A stretch of 64,000 nucleotides of DNA, from NCBI RefSeq assembly GCF_050563545.1, contig NZ_JBNXUM010000004.1:186001-250000 (forward strand), read 5' to 3'. The position numbers and the translations under genes were made by a program. Positions 48,627 to 57,438 of the stretch are shown here, piece after piece; position 1 is the first letter of the stretch; the number at the start of each line of letters is the position of its first letter. The notes under the pieces are model-generated. The model searched no databases. It had not been told where the DNA came from and saw nothing but the letters and a program-made list of their open reading frames with translations. This stretch comes from Falsiroseomonas sp050563545. GTDB taxonomy: Bacteria > Pseudomonadota > Alphaproteobacteria > Acetobacterales > Acetobacteraceae.

Positions 48627-50990
48627 TCATGCTCCAGCCTCCTTCCCCGCGCGCAGCGCGTTCAGGATCACGATGATGGAGGAACTCGCCATCACCAGCG
48701 CCGCGATCAGCGGCGTGACATGGCCCAGCACCGCCATCGGCACCGCGACCAGGTTGTAGGCCAGGCTGAAGGCGATGTTCTGCTTCGCCAGGCACTGCGC
48801 CTTGCGCGCGACGCGGATCGCCGCCGGCAGCGCCGTCAGCCCCTCCGACCGCAGCACGATGTCGGATGCGGCCTGCGCGAGATCGGTGCCCGTGCCGGGG
48901 CTGACCGAGACATGCGCCAGCGCCAGCGCGCCGGCGTCGTTGATGCCGTCGCCGACCATCAGCGGATGCTTGCCCGCCTTCTTCAGCGTCTCGATCCGGT
49001 GCGCCTTGCCGGCGGGCGTGGCACGCGCCTCCCAGGGGCCGATCCCGATCGCGGCCGCCGCGGCCTCCACCGCGCCCGGCCCGTCCCCGGACAGCAATTC
49101 GGTCTCGAGCCCGAGGCCGTGCAGTTCCGCGACCGCTCGGCCGGCGTCGGCGCGCAGCCGGTCGGCGAAGCGGAACACCACGGGCACCTGCCCCGCCACG
49201 ACATAGGCCAGGGTCATGCCGGAGCCGTGGTCGTCCTCCAGCCCGCAGAAGGCCGGGCTGCCGAGCCGCGCGCTGCCGCGCACCAGGCCCCGCCCCGGCA
49301 TCTCCCGCACGCCTTCCAGCGCCGGCGCGTCGTGGCGGGCGCGGACCAGCGCCTGCGCCAGCGGATGGCGCGAGGCGCGGGCCATGGAGGCGGCGGCACG
49401 GAGCACCGCGGGATCCACGCCCTCCTCCTCGACCAGCACGGGATGGCCCTCGGTCAGCGTCCCGGTCTTGTCGAGCACGGCGTGGTCGGCGGTGGCCAGC
49501 CGTTCGAGCGCGGTCGGCGAGGCCACCAGCACGCCGCGGCGGAACAGCGCGCCGACGGCCGCGACCTGCACCGCGGGCACCGCGATCGCCAGGCCGCAGG
49601 GGCAGGTCACGATCAGCGCCGCGACCGCCGGCACCAGCGCCGCCTGCCAGGCGACCCCGACCCCCAGCCACCAGCCCAGGAAGGTGCAGAGTGCGACGAC
49701 ATGCACGACCGGCACGTAGAGCCGCGCCGCCTTGTCCGCGACGGAGACGAACCGCCCGCGCCCCTGCTCCGCGCGCTCCAGCAGGCGCCCGAGCTGCGCG
49801 AGCGAGCCGTCCTTCGCCGCCGCGCTCACCGTCAGCAGGAAGGGCTGGCCCATGTTGACCGCGCCGGCCGGGATCGCCTCGCCGCGCGCGAGGCGCCGCG
49901 GCACGGATTCGCCCGTGGTGGCGGCGGTGTCGAGCAGCACCTCCTCCCCCGCCGTGCCGTCCAGCCGCAGCCGGTCGCCGGCGGCGACCAGCACGCGGTC
50001 GCCGGCCTGCACGGCCTCGGCCGGGACGGCGCGCGTCGTGCCGTCCGCGAGATGCAGCGCGACCGTGCCTTCCTGCAGCGCCAGCAGCTCCGCCACGGCC
50101 TGCCGCGCGCGGCGGCGCATGCCGCGGTCCAGCACGCGCCCGGCCAGCAGCAGCGCGAGCAGCGAGGTCGCGCCGTCGAACCAGGTGTAGTCGCCATTGC
50201 GCAGGGTCTCGCTGATCGACATCAGCGTCGTCGCCAGCACGCCGATGGATACCGCGAGGTCCATGTTCACGCGCCCCGCCCGGACCGCGTCCCAGGCGGA
50301 TCGGTAGAAGGGCATCCCCGCCACCAGCACGACCGGCAGCCCGATCAGCGCGGCGAGCCAGTGCATGGCCTGGCGGGTCGCGGGCTCCATGTCCGTGCCG
50401 ACCCAGACCGCGACGGAGACCAGCATCACGTTCATCGAGCCGAAGGCCGCGATCCCCAGCGCGCGGACCAGCGCGCGGCCTTCCGCGTCCTCGGTCGCGC
50501 GCAGGCAGGCCGGCGACCAGGGCGCGACCTTGAAGCCGAGCCGCGCGACGAGTGCGGCGAGGTCGCGCGCGCGATCGGCGTCGCCGCGCCAGGCGATCGT
50601 CAGCCGCCGCGCCGTCAGGCTCGCGCGCGCCTTGATCACGTCGGGCTCGGCCGCCAGCGCCTGCTCCACCAGCCAGACGCAGGCACCGCAGGTGAGCCCG
50701 CTGACCATCAGCTCCAGCTCATGCACGCCCTTCCCGGCGTCGCGCGCATGCGGCGCGAAATCCGTGGTCAGCGCCTCCGGCGGACGCAGCGTGCCGGCCG
50801 CGGTCTCCTGCCGGCGGTAGAAGGCGTCGAGGCCGAGGCCGCGCACGAGCGCATGCGCGCCCGCGCAGCCCGTGCAGCAGAACTCGCCCTGCCCCGGCGC
50901 GAGCGGCGCGCCGCAATGCGCGCAGGCCGCGCGGGAGAAGCCGGCCTGGCCCGGCGCCAAGCCTTCCGGCAGGGCGGCGGAGATTGTCAT
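48627..50990 (-). CDS. ccoI: Cu+-exporting P1B-type ATPase CcoI
   Basis: The 787-residue inner-membrane pump supplies copper to cbb3 oxidase on the periplasmic side. The N terminus has a Cys-rich region (CAHCGAPLAPGQGEFCCTGC) and a metal domain with GLTCGACVWLVEQAL. Eight helices follow, with the CPC copper channel (IVTCPCGLAIAVP), phosphatase loop TTGESVP, phosphorylation site VLDKTGTLTEGH, SRHPLAQ nucleotide motif and GDGINDAGAL hinge. The double Cys-rich N terminus is typical of CcoI/FixI rather than CopA. Its ATG overlaps the ccoH stop (ATGA). Confidence 0.95.
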   Translation of the reverse strand: MTISAALPEGLAPGQAGFSRAACAHCGAPLAPGQGEFCCTGCAGAHALVRGLGLDAFYRRQETAAGTLRPPEALTTDFAPHARDAGKGVHELELMVSGLTCGACVWLVEQALAAEPDVIKARASLTARRLTIAWRGDADRARDLAALVARLGFKVAPWSPACLRATEDAEGRALVRALGIAAFGSMNVMLVSVAVWVGTDMEPATRQAMHWLAALIGLPVVLVAGMPFYRSAWDAVRAGRVNMDLAVSIGVLATTLMSISETLRNGDYTWFDGATSLLALLLAGRVLDRGMRRRARQAVAELLALQEGTVALHLADGTTRAVPAEAVQAGDRVLVAAGDRLRLDGTAGEEVLLDTAATTGESVPRRLARGEAIPAGAVNMGQPFLLTVSAAAKDGSLAQLGRLLERAEQGRGRFVSVADKAARLYVPVVHVVALCTFLGWWLGVGVAWQAALVPAVAALIVTCPCGLAIAVPAVQVAAVGALFRRGVLVASPTALERLATADHAVLDKTGTLTEGHPVLVEEEGVDPAVLRAAASMARASRHPLAQALVRARHDAPALEGVREMPGRGLVRGSARLGSPAFCGLEDDHGSGMTLAYVVAGQVPVVFRFADRLRADAGRAVAELHGLGLETELLSGDGPGAVEAAAAAIGIGPWEARATPAGKAHRIETLKKAGKHPLMVGDGINDAGALALAHVSVSPGTGTDLAQAASDIVLRSEGLTALPAAIRVARKAQCLAKQNIAFSLAYNLVAVPMAVLGHVTPLIAALVMASSSIIVILNALRAGKEAGA

Positions 50991-51478
50991 CGCACGAAGA
51001 CCCGCTCGCGGATGTCGCGGCGCTCGCCGCGTTCGCCCGTCAGCGTCAGCCGCACCTCCCACTGGCCCTGGCCGGGCAGCGGGGCGAAGGCGATGAAGCG
51101 GCCGGGGCCGGCCGCGGCGAAGTCGAGGGTCAGCGCCGCACCCTCGATCGGTCGCTGCAGCACGCCTTCCAGGCGCCCGCCGACGGGCCGGTCCTCGCGG
51201 TCCGTCACCGTCACGGTCAGCACGCCGTCGGCGAGCGACAGCGCCGGCTTCCAGCCCAGCGCGTCCTGCCGCGCGGCCTCGGCGATCACCGCGTTGTAGG
51301 CGCGACCGCGGTCGTAGCTGTGCTCCGTCGTGACGCCGGTGAAGGTGGACAGCGCGGCGTAAACCAGGGTGGCGTTCACCGCGATGATCACGCCGAAGGC
51401 GCCGACGAAGGCCCAGGGGATCCAGCGGCTGCGGCGGGGATCGTAGTCCAGGCCGGGCCGCGTGGCGGCGTCGCTCAT
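50987..51478 (-). CDS. ccoH: cbb3 oxidase assembly protein CcoH / FixH
   Basis: The 163-residue product has a short cytoplasmic start (SDAATRPGLDYDPRRSRWIP), one transmembrane helix (WAFVGAFGVIIAVNATLVYA) and a periplasmic FixH domain (HSYDRGRAYNAVIAEAARQD, GWKPAL, then RPVGGRLEGVLQRPIEG). CcoH joins early with CcoP and stays with the assembled complex. It overlaps ccoG and ccoI by 4 bases each (ATGA). Confidence 0.93.
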   Translation of the reverse strand: MSDAATRPGLDYDPRRSRWIPWAFVGAFGVIIAVNATLVYAALSTFTGVTTEHSYDRGRAYNAVIAEAARQDALGWKPALSLADGVLTVTVTDREDRPVGGRLEGVLQRPIEGAALTLDFAAAGPGRFIAFAPLPGQGQWEVRLTLTGERGERRDIRERVFVR

Positions 51479-52989
51479 CGGTGGTTCTCCTGCCCATGCG
51501 GGCCGAGGAAGACGCTGTCGGTGCGCACGACCGTCCGGCCGCGAGCGTCGAGCAGGCGGAAGGTCACTTCGGTGGATTCGCGGGTGGGCACATCATGCGG
51601 CAGCGTGATCAGCGCGCGCCACTGCGTGATGCCGTCGCCGCGGGTCGCCACGGTGAAGCGGTTCGGCCCGACCTCCTGCGCTTCCTGGACCGTCAGGCGC
51701 AGCGGCGCGCGGCTGTCCATCACCAGCGTCAGCTCGCCGGCCTGGCGCGACTTGTTCGCGATCTTCAGTGTATAGGCGTTGCGGATGCCGCCGTCGGACA
51801 GGCTGACGAAGAGCGGCGCGCGGTCGCGCAGCACCGCCAGCGTCACCTCCTGCCGCAGCAGCCAGGCGCCCGTCATCACCGCCAGCACCGTCGCGATGAC
51901 CGCGGCGTAGATCACGGTGCGCGCGCGGATGAAGTTCGGGACGTGGCGCGCCGCCATGCCGACCTCGGTCCGCGCCGGCGAAGGCGGGATGCCGCGCGCC
52001 GCGGCGTCGGAGGCCGCGATGTTCTTCAGCGTCTCGAAGGCGATCAGCCCCCTGGGCCTGTCGAGCCTGGCCATGACGTCGTCGCAGGCATCGATGCAGA
52101 GCCCGCAGCCGATGCATTCCATCTGCTGCCCGTCGCGGATGTCGATCCCCGTGGGGCAGACATTGACGCAGGCATTGCAGTCCACGCAGTCGCCGTGGCC
52201 TTCCTCCTTCAGCTTGCCGCGGGGCTCGCCGCGCCAGGCGCGGTAGGAGACGACGAGGGAGTTCTCGTCCAGCATCGCGGCCTGGAAGCGTGGCCAGGGG
52301 CACATGTAGGTGCAGACCTGCTCCCGCGCCCAGCCCGCCAGCAGGTAGGTCGTGGCGGTGAAGAGGCCGAAGAAGAAGTAGACCTCCTTCGACGCCTGCA
52401 GCGTCAGCAGCTGCACCGTCATGGTCGGCGCATCGTTGAAGTACATGATCCAGGCGCCGCCAGTGGCCGCGGCGATCGCGAGCCAGGCGGCGTGGGTCAT
52501 GATCTTCTTGCGCCACTTCGCCGCGGTCCAGGGCGCGCGGTCGAGCTTCATCCGCTCGTTCCGGTCGCCCTGGATCAGGCGCTCGACCCACATGAAGAGG
52601 TCGGTCCAGACGGTCTGCGGGCAGGCGAAGCCGCACCAGACGCGGCCGAAGAGAGACGTCGCGGCGAAGAGCGCGATGGCGCCGAGCACCAGCAGGCCGG
52701 TGAGGTAGTAAACCTCCTGCGGCCAGATCTCGACCATGAAGAAGTAGAGCCGCCCGTTGCCGATATCGACCAGCACCGCCTGGTCCGGCGCGTTCGGCCC
52801 TCGGTCCCAGCGGATCAGCGGCACGGTGTAGTAGAGGAAGAGGCAGGCGATCAGCACCGCCCATTTGGCGCGCCGCACCGGGCCGGAGACCGCGCGCGGA
52901 TAGACCTTCTGGCGATCGGCGTAGAGCGGCTGTCCGGCGGCCACGGGCCCCGCGTTCCTCAGCCTCGCCTTCGCCGTCACGTCGTTCAT
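51475..52989 (-). CDS. ccoG: Cytochrome oxidase accessory protein CcoG / FixG / RdxA
   Basis: The 504-residue membrane iron-sulfur protein reduces Cu(II) for CcoI in the studied homologue. It has five hydrophobic helices and family markers FACPQTVWTDLFMWVE and VCTYMCPWPRFQA. Two 4Fe-4S motifs follow in CVDCNACVNVCPTGIDI and CIGCGLCIDACDDVM. The C-terminal periplasmic domain (IG-like) is at about residues 385-500. It starts 79 bases after the ccoP stop, the gap holding palindromic copy 9, and overlaps ccoH by 4 bases. Confidence 0.95.
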   Translation of the reverse strand: MNDVTAKARLRNAGPVAAGQPLYADRQKVYPRAVSGPVRRAKWAVLIACLFLYYTVPLIRWDRGPNAPDQAVLVDIGNGRLYFFMVEIWPQEVYYLTGLLVLGAIALFAATSLFGRVWCGFACPQTVWTDLFMWVERLIQGDRNERMKLDRAPWTAAKWRKKIMTHAAWLAIAAATGGAWIMYFNDAPTMTVQLLTLQASKEVYFFFGLFTATTYLLAGWAREQVCTYMCPWPRFQAAMLDENSLVVSYRAWRGEPRGKLKEEGHGDCVDCNACVNVCPTGIDIRDGQQMECIGCGLCIDACDDVMARLDRPRGLIAFETLKNIAASDAAARGIPPSPARTEVGMAARHVPNFIRARTVIYAAVIATVLAVMTGAWLLRQEVTLAVLRDRAPLFVSLSDGGIRNAYTLKIANKSRQAGELTLVMDSRAPLRLTVQEAQEVGPNRFTVATRGDGITQWRALITLPHDVPTRESTEVTFRLLDARGRTVVRTDSVFLGPHGQENHR

Positions 52990-53021
52990 GAAGATCCGGC
53001 TCCTGACCCCGCCACTCTGCT

Positions 53022-53047
53022 CCCTCCCCCGCGACTGCGGGGGAGGG
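53022..53047. repeat. GC palindromic element, copy 9, between ccoP and ccoG
   Basis: Perfect 11-base arms CCCTCCCCCGC and GCGGGGGAGGG around GACT, between the oxidase subunit genes and the assembly genes. As an RNA hairpin it could protect the ccoNOQP message or reduce read-through into ccoGHIS. Confidence 0.92.
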
Positions 53048-53068
53048 GGAAGTCACGTCACGCCGTGC

Positions 53069-53947
53069 TCAGTTCTCGCCCCCGCCCAGCGCGTGCACAT
53101 AGACGGTCAGCATGTTGACGGTCGCAGGGTCCAACCGTCTGCCCCAGGCCGGCATCACGCCCATCCGCGGATTGGCGATGTAGCGCGCGACCGAAGCCGC
53201 GTCGGACGGGTTGGCGTGCAGCCAGACCCGGTCGTTCAGCCGGAGCGCGCCGACATCGCGGTTCCCCTCGCCGCCGTCGCCGTGGCAGGCCGCGCAGTTG
53301 TCGGCATAGAGAGGCTTGCCGCGGTCGGCCGCCGCCGCGTCGGTCGAACGGCCCGACAGGGACAGCACGAACTGCGTGACATCAGCGATCTGCGCGGTGG
53401 TCAGCACGCCGTCGGCACCGAAGCGCGGCATCATGCTGATCCGCTCCTCGTCGCTCTCGCCGGCGCGGATGCCGTTGGCGATGGTCCGGTGGATGGCGTC
53501 GAAGCCGCCGCCCCAGATCCAGTCGTCATCGGCCAGCGAGGGATAGCCGCCGGCCTGGCCCTGGCCGCCCGCGCCGTGGCAGGAAGCGCAGTTGTTGGCG
53601 AAGGCGATGCGCCCGCCCGCCATGGCGAAGGCGCGCATCTCGGGGTTCGCCGCGATCTCGGCGGGCGTCGCCTCGCGCAGGCGGTTCATCATCGGCGCCA
53701 TGCGGGCATTCGCCGCCGCGACTTCGACGCCGACCGCCTCCCGCGCGACCCAGCCGGTGACGCCGGTGGCGCCACGGATCGGCAGCGAGGGATAGAGCAC
53801 CATCCACACCACCGCGAAGGCGATGGTGACGTAGAACAGGTAGAGCCACCACTTCGGCAGCGGCGTGTTCAGCTCCTTCAGCCCGTCCCATTCGTGGCCG
53901 GTCGTCATGGTGCCGGTGACGGCATCCTTCTCGATCTTCGTCGGCAT
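53069..53947 (-). CDS. ccoP: cbb3-type cytochrome c oxidase subunit III (diheme CcoP)
   Basis: The 292-residue product has an N-terminal soluble segment (HEWDGLKELNTPLPKWW), one helix (LYLFYVTIAFAVVWMVLYPS) and two cytochrome c domains with CASCHGAGGQGQ and CAACHGDGGEG. Met ligands are likely in ISMMPRFG and MGVMPAWG. It passes electrons from soluble cytochrome c to CcoO. AGGAGG precedes the ATG. It follows ccoQ by 12 bases. Confidence 0.96.
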   Translation of the reverse strand: MPTKIEKDAVTGTMTTGHEWDGLKELNTPLPKWWLYLFYVTIAFAVVWMVLYPSLPIRGATGVTGWVAREAVGVEVAAANARMAPMMNRLREATPAEIAANPEMRAFAMAGGRIAFANNCASCHGAGGQGQAGGYPSLADDDWIWGGGFDAIHRTIANGIRAGESDEERISMMPRFGADGVLTTAQIADVTQFVLSLSGRSTDAAAADRGKPLYADNCAACHGDGGEGNRDVGALRLNDRVWLHANPSDAASVARYIANPRMGVMPAWGRRLDPATVNMLTVYVHALGGGEN

Positions 53948-53959
53948 GCGCGCGCCTCC

Positions 53960-54133
53960 TCAGCGCAACCGCGAAGGCGGGTCGTCACGCAGCGGGATGT
54001 CGCCCATCCGCTCGTAGGACCGCTTCCGCCAGGGGGCCATCACATGGAGGATGATCCCCGTGAACAGGATGAAGAACCAGACGACCCAGATCGTCGGCAG
54101 GATCGGCTGCAGGGCGGCGTAGAGCTCGCTCAT
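53960..54133 (-). CDS. ccoQ: cbb3-type oxidase subunit IV (CcoQ)
   Basis: The 57-residue product has one transmembrane helix (IWVVWFFILFTGIILHVMAP) and the CcoQ pattern WRKRSYERMGDIPLRDD directly after it. It stabilises the complex. GAGGAG lies about 8 bases before the ATG. It sits between ccoO and ccoP in the standard order. Confidence 0.93.
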   Translation of the reverse strand: MSELYAALQPILPTIWVVWFFILFTGIILHVMAPWRKRSYERMGDIPLRDDPPSRLR

Positions 54134-54146
54134 TGTCCGCTCCTCC

Positions 54147-54875
54147 TCACTGCTGCCTGAGCTGTTCGGGCGTCACGTCGCGGAACTGCACGAGCGTGCC
54201 GAGCATCTGCAGGTAGGCGACCAGCGCATCCATCTCCGTCACCCCCGCGGGATTGCCGTCGAAGGCGGCCTGGCGGGCACGGGCGTATCGTCCCTGGAAG
54301 GCGCCGGCGTCGCGATCGGGGATCGCCTGCGCCTCGAGGTCGGCGCGGGCATTGGCGATCATCTCGTCGGAATAGGGCACGCCGACGGCGCGCTGCGTCC
54401 GCAGGTGATCGGCAATGTCGTGGTAGTCCAGCGGCCGGTCGAGGAAGGCGTAGGGCGGCATGATGCTCTCCGGCACCACGCCGCGCGGGCTGCGCAGATG
54501 CGCGGCCTGCCAGTCGTCGGAATAGCGCCCGCCGACGCGCGCGAGGTCGGGCCCCGTGCGCTTCGAGCCCCACTGGAAGGGATGGTCGTACATGCTCTCC
54601 GCCGCCAGGCTGTAGTGGCCGTAGCGCTCGAGCTCGTCGCGGAAGGGGCGGATCATCTGGCTGTGGCAGAGGTAGCAGCCCTCCCGGACGTAGATGTTCC
54701 GGCCCATCAGCTCGAGCGGGGTGTAGGGGCGGACGCCCACCACCCGCTCGATCGTCGTGCTGACGGTGAAGAGGGGGACGATCTGCACCAGGCCGCCGAT
54801 CGAGACGGTGATGAGCGTGAGCACGCCCATCAGGATCAGGTTGGTCTCGATCCTGGCGTGGTTGAACCACTTCAT
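54147..54875 (-). CDS. ccoO: cbb3-type cytochrome c oxidase subunit II (monoheme CcoO)
   Basis: The 242-residue product has an N-terminal helix (ETNLILMGVLTLITVSIGGL) and a periplasmic c-type heme domain with YVREGCYLCHSQMIRPF (CxxCH). GPDLARVGGRYSDDW and MPPYAFLDRPLDY are typical of CcoO. The start is fixed by the family N terminus MKWFNHARIETN; the open frame extends upstream into ccoN in another phase. It follows ccoN by 14 bases. Confidence 0.96.
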   Translation of the reverse strand: MKWFNHARIETNLILMGVLTLITVSIGGLVQIVPLFTVSTTIERVVGVRPYTPLELMGRNIYVREGCYLCHSQMIRPFRDELERYGHYSLAAESMYDHPFQWGSKRTGPDLARVGGRYSDDWQAAHLRSPRGVVPESIMPPYAFLDRPLDYHDIADHLRTQRAVGVPYSDEMIANARADLEAQAIPDRDAGAFQGRYARARQAAFDGNPAGVTEMDALVAYLQMLGTLVQFRDVTPEQLRQQ

Positions 54876-54889
54876 GGCACCGCCCTCCT

Positions 54890-56398
54890 TCACGCGGCGG
54901 CGGCCGGCACGGCGCCGGCGGCCACGGGGGCGGCGACCGCCTCCGTGGTCTCGCCGCGGGTGACGGTCATCCAGAGGTTGTAGACCATGATCAGCGCGCC
55001 GCTGAGATACAGCACGCCGCCCATCACGCGGATGACGTAGTACGGGTGCATCGCGGCGACGGTCTCGATGAAGCTGTACTGCAGGAAGCCGTTCTCGTCG
55101 TAGGCGCGCCACATCAGGCCCTGCAGGATGCCCGACACCCACATCGCGGTGATGTAGAGGACGATGCCCAGCGTCGCGATCCAGAAGTGCCAGGAAACCA
55201 GCTTCTCCGACCAGAGCGCCTGCTTGTTCCACAGCCGCGGGAACAGCCAGTAGAGCGCGCCGAAGGTCACGAAGCCGACCCAGCCCATCGCGCCGCTATG
55301 GACGTGGCCGATCGTCCAGTCGGTGTAGTGCGACAGGCTGTTCACCGCCTTGATCGACATCACCGGCCCCTCGAAGGTGGACATGCCGTAGAAGCCGAGC
55401 GAGGTGACGGAGAAGCGCAGCGCCGGGTTGGTGCGCAGCTTGTCCCACGCACCCGACAGCGTCATGACGCCGTTGATCATGCCGCCCCAGGACGGCATCC
55501 ACAGCATGACGCTGAACACCATCCCGAGCGTCTGCGCCCAGTCCGGCAGCGCGGTGTAGTGGAGGTGGTGCGGACCCGCCCAGATATAGAGGAAGATCAG
55601 CGACCAGAAATGAACGATCGACAGCCGGTAGGAGTAGATCGGCCGCTCGGCCTGCTTGGGGATGAAGTAGTACATCATCCCGAGGAAGCCCGCGGTCAGG
55701 AAGAAGCCGACGGCGTTGTGGCCGTACCACCACTGGATCATCGCGTCCTGCACGCCCGACGCCGCGCCGTAGCTCTTCGCGCTGCCCCAGGTCACGGGAA
55801 GCGCCAGGTTGTTGCCGATGTGCAGCATCGCGACGGTGATGATGAAGGCCAGGTAGAACCAGTTCGCGACGTAGATGTGCGGCTCCTCGCGCCGGAGGAT
55901 GGTGCCGCCGAATGCGACGAGGTAGTGCACCCAGACGACCGTCAGCCAGAGGTCCACGTACCATTCGGGCTCGGCGTATTCCTTGCCTTGCGTCACGCCG
56001 AGCACGTAGCCTAGCGCGGCCATGACGATGACGAACTGGTAGCCCCAGAACAGGAACCAGCCCATCGGCTCGCCGCCGAAGAGCCGCGCGCGGCAGGTGC
56101 GCTGCACGACATAGAGCGACGTCGTGAACATCGCATTCCCGCCGAAGGCGAAGATCACCGCGCTGGTGTGGACCGGGCGGAGCCGACCGAAGGTCGTCCA
56201 TTCCAGGTCGAGGTTCAGGAGCGGCCAGGCGAGCTGGGAGGCGATGACGACGCCCACCAGGAACCCGACCACGCCCCAGAAGACCGTGGCGATCGCGAAG
56301 GCGCGGATCGGCGCCTCCACATAGCCTGCGGAGCGAACCGCAGACGGCGTGCCCGTCGCGGGTGCGGCCAGCCCATCGGCATAGCCCGTTGCTGACAT
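54890..56398 (-). CDS. ccoN: cbb3-type cytochrome c oxidase catalytic subunit I (CcoN)
   Basis: The 502-residue heme-copper oxidase subunit has 12 helices and reduces oxygen at low tension. Heme and CuB ligands fall in RPVHTSAVIFAFGG, WWYGHNAVGFFLTAGFLG (with the cross-linked Tyr in YSYRLSIVHFWSLIFLYIW), AGPHHLHYTALPDW and IGHVHSGAMGWVGFV. The N terminus carries a roughly 25-residue extension before EAPIRAFAIATVFWG. First gene of the run, with a consensus FNR/FixK box centred about 94 bases upstream. Confidence 0.97.
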   Translation of the reverse strand: MSATGYADGLAAPATGTPSAVRSAGYVEAPIRAFAIATVFWGVVGFLVGVVIASQLAWPLLNLDLEWTTFGRLRPVHTSAVIFAFGGNAMFTTSLYVVQRTCRARLFGGEPMGWFLFWGYQFVIVMAALGYVLGVTQGKEYAEPEWYVDLWLTVVWVHYLVAFGGTILRREEPHIYVANWFYLAFIITVAMLHIGNNLALPVTWGSAKSYGAASGVQDAMIQWWYGHNAVGFFLTAGFLGMMYYFIPKQAERPIYSYRLSIVHFWSLIFLYIWAGPHHLHYTALPDWAQTLGMVFSVMLWMPSWGGMINGVMTLSGAWDKLRTNPALRFSVTSLGFYGMSTFEGPVMSIKAVNSLSHYTDWTIGHVHSGAMGWVGFVTFGALYWLFPRLWNKQALWSEKLVSWHFWIATLGIVLYITAMWVSGILQGLMWRAYDENGFLQYSFIETVAAMHPYYVIRVMGGVLYLSGALIMVYNLWMTVTRGETTEAVAAPVAAGAVPAAAA

Positions 56399-56485
56399 GA
56401 GGTCGGATCTCCCCTCCGCGCGCCAGAGGTCGCGAACCGACCGGGCACGTGCTCGCGAGGAAACCCTCCCAGCGGGGAACCGTCC

Positions 56486-56499
56486 TTGATCAGGATCAA
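56486..56499. promoter_or_regulatory. FNR/FixK-type binding site upstream of ccoN
   Basis: TTGATCAGGATCAA matches the TTGAT-N4-ATCAA consensus exactly. It lies between ccoN (minus, start 56398) and the DUF2189 gene (plus, start 56578), about 94 and 85 bases from the two starts, so it may switch on both under low oxygen. Control of ccoNOQP by FNR, Anr or FixK is well established in proteobacteria; the regulator is not in this window. Confidence 0.9.
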
Positions 56500-56577
56500 G
56501 TTCGGCCGCGCCAAAGACGTCCTATGGTCGGCAGGCCATGCCGAAAGGCCGGCGAGGCGGGGAGGAGCGGGCGTCCG

Positions 56578-57357
56578 ATGAGCGAGCAGGCAGGCGGCAC
56601 GGTCGCGGGCACGAATATCCGTATCATGGTCGTCGCCAGCGACCGGCCCTGGGCCTGGCTGGAAGCGGGCTGGCGCGACCTGATGGCCACGCCGCATATC
56701 GGCTTCTTCTACGGCGGCGCCGTCGTCGCCGCGGGCTGGGCGCTGGTCCTGCTGCTGATCGCGCTCGGCGCGCTCTGGGCGGTGCTGCCCGCCGTCGCGG
56801 GCTTCTTCCTCGTCGCGCCGATCATCGGCGCCGGGCTCTACGACACCTCCCGCCGGCTCGAGAAGGGAGAGGCGGTGTCCTTCGCCACGGCCCTGCGCGC
56901 CTTCCGCCGCAACGGCCAGCAGCTCGCGCTCATCGGGGCGCTGCTGCTGCTGATCAACCTGTTCTGGGTGCGCATGGCCGCGCTGATCTTCATGGCCTTC
57001 TTCGGCCTGAACTTCGGCGCCTCGATCGAGGACATCCCGCTGGCCATGCTGCGCTCCGACCAGCTCCTGCCCTTCCTGATCATCGGGACAGGCGCCGGCT
57101 TCGTGCTGGCCTGCCTCGCCTTCGCCGTGTCGGCGGTCTCGATCCCGATGCTGGTGGACCGCGACGTCTCGGCGATCGAGGCGGTCGTGGTGTCCATCAA
57201 GGCCACGCTCGACAACTGGCGGGCGATGGCCTTCTGGGCGGGCCTGATCGTGGTCTTCACCGCGATGGCGCTGGTGCCGTTCTTCCTGGGCCTGGCGCTG
57301 GTGCTGCCGCTGGTCGGGCATGCCACCTGGCACGCCTACCGCGATCTCGTGAGGTAA
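56578..57357 (+). CDS. DUF2189 membrane protein
   Basis: The 259-residue integral membrane protein has about six hydrophobic helices after a soluble start (VASDRPWAWLEAGWRDLMAT). DUF2189 markers are GFFLVAPIIGAGLYDTSRRL, LEKGEAVSFATALRAFRRN, IPMLVDRDVSAIEAVVVSIK and LVLPLVGHATWHAYRDLV. Such genes often lie near cytochrome oxidase clusters, but their role is not known. GGGGAGGAG precedes the ATG. Divergent from ccoN and sharing the FNR box, so probably induced with the oxidase. Confidence 0.88.
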   Translation: MSEQAGGTVAGTNIRIMVVASDRPWAWLEAGWRDLMATPHIGFFYGGAVVAAGWALVLLLIALGALWAVLPAVAGFFLVAPIIGAGLYDTSRRLEKGEAVSFATALRAFRRNGQQLALIGALLLLINLFWVRMAALIFMAFFGLNFGASIEDIPLAMLRSDQLLPFLIIGTGAGFVLACLAFAVSAVSIPMLVDRDVSAIEAVVVSIKATLDNWRAMAFWAGLIVVFTAMALVPFFLGLALVLPLVGHATWHAYRDLVR

Positions 57358-57378
57358 CCGGAGGCTCGGAACAGGAGC

Positions 57379-57405
57379 GGCCGGCGCCTGCCCCGGGCGC
57401 CGGCC
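57379..57405. terminator. Strong GC hairpin between convergent genes
   Basis: Arms GGCCGGCGCC (57379-57388) and GGCGCCGGCC (57396-57405) around a 7-base loop, between the DUF2189 stop and the end of the Flp pilin gene. No T tract on either side, so termination is uncertain. Confidence 0.45.
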
Positions 57406-57438
57406 CCTGGCAGCGGGCGTGGCCCGCCGCACGCGGTA

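Noticed and set aside
48720..51299. Plus-strand open frame of about 860 codons
   Set aside because: Antisense shadow of ccoI and ccoH, both of which have full motif sets.
54876..55232. In-frame upstream extension of ccoO by about 119 codons
   Set aside because: It reads through the end of ccoN in another phase and lacks CcoO family sequence; the start at 54875 gives the usual N terminus.
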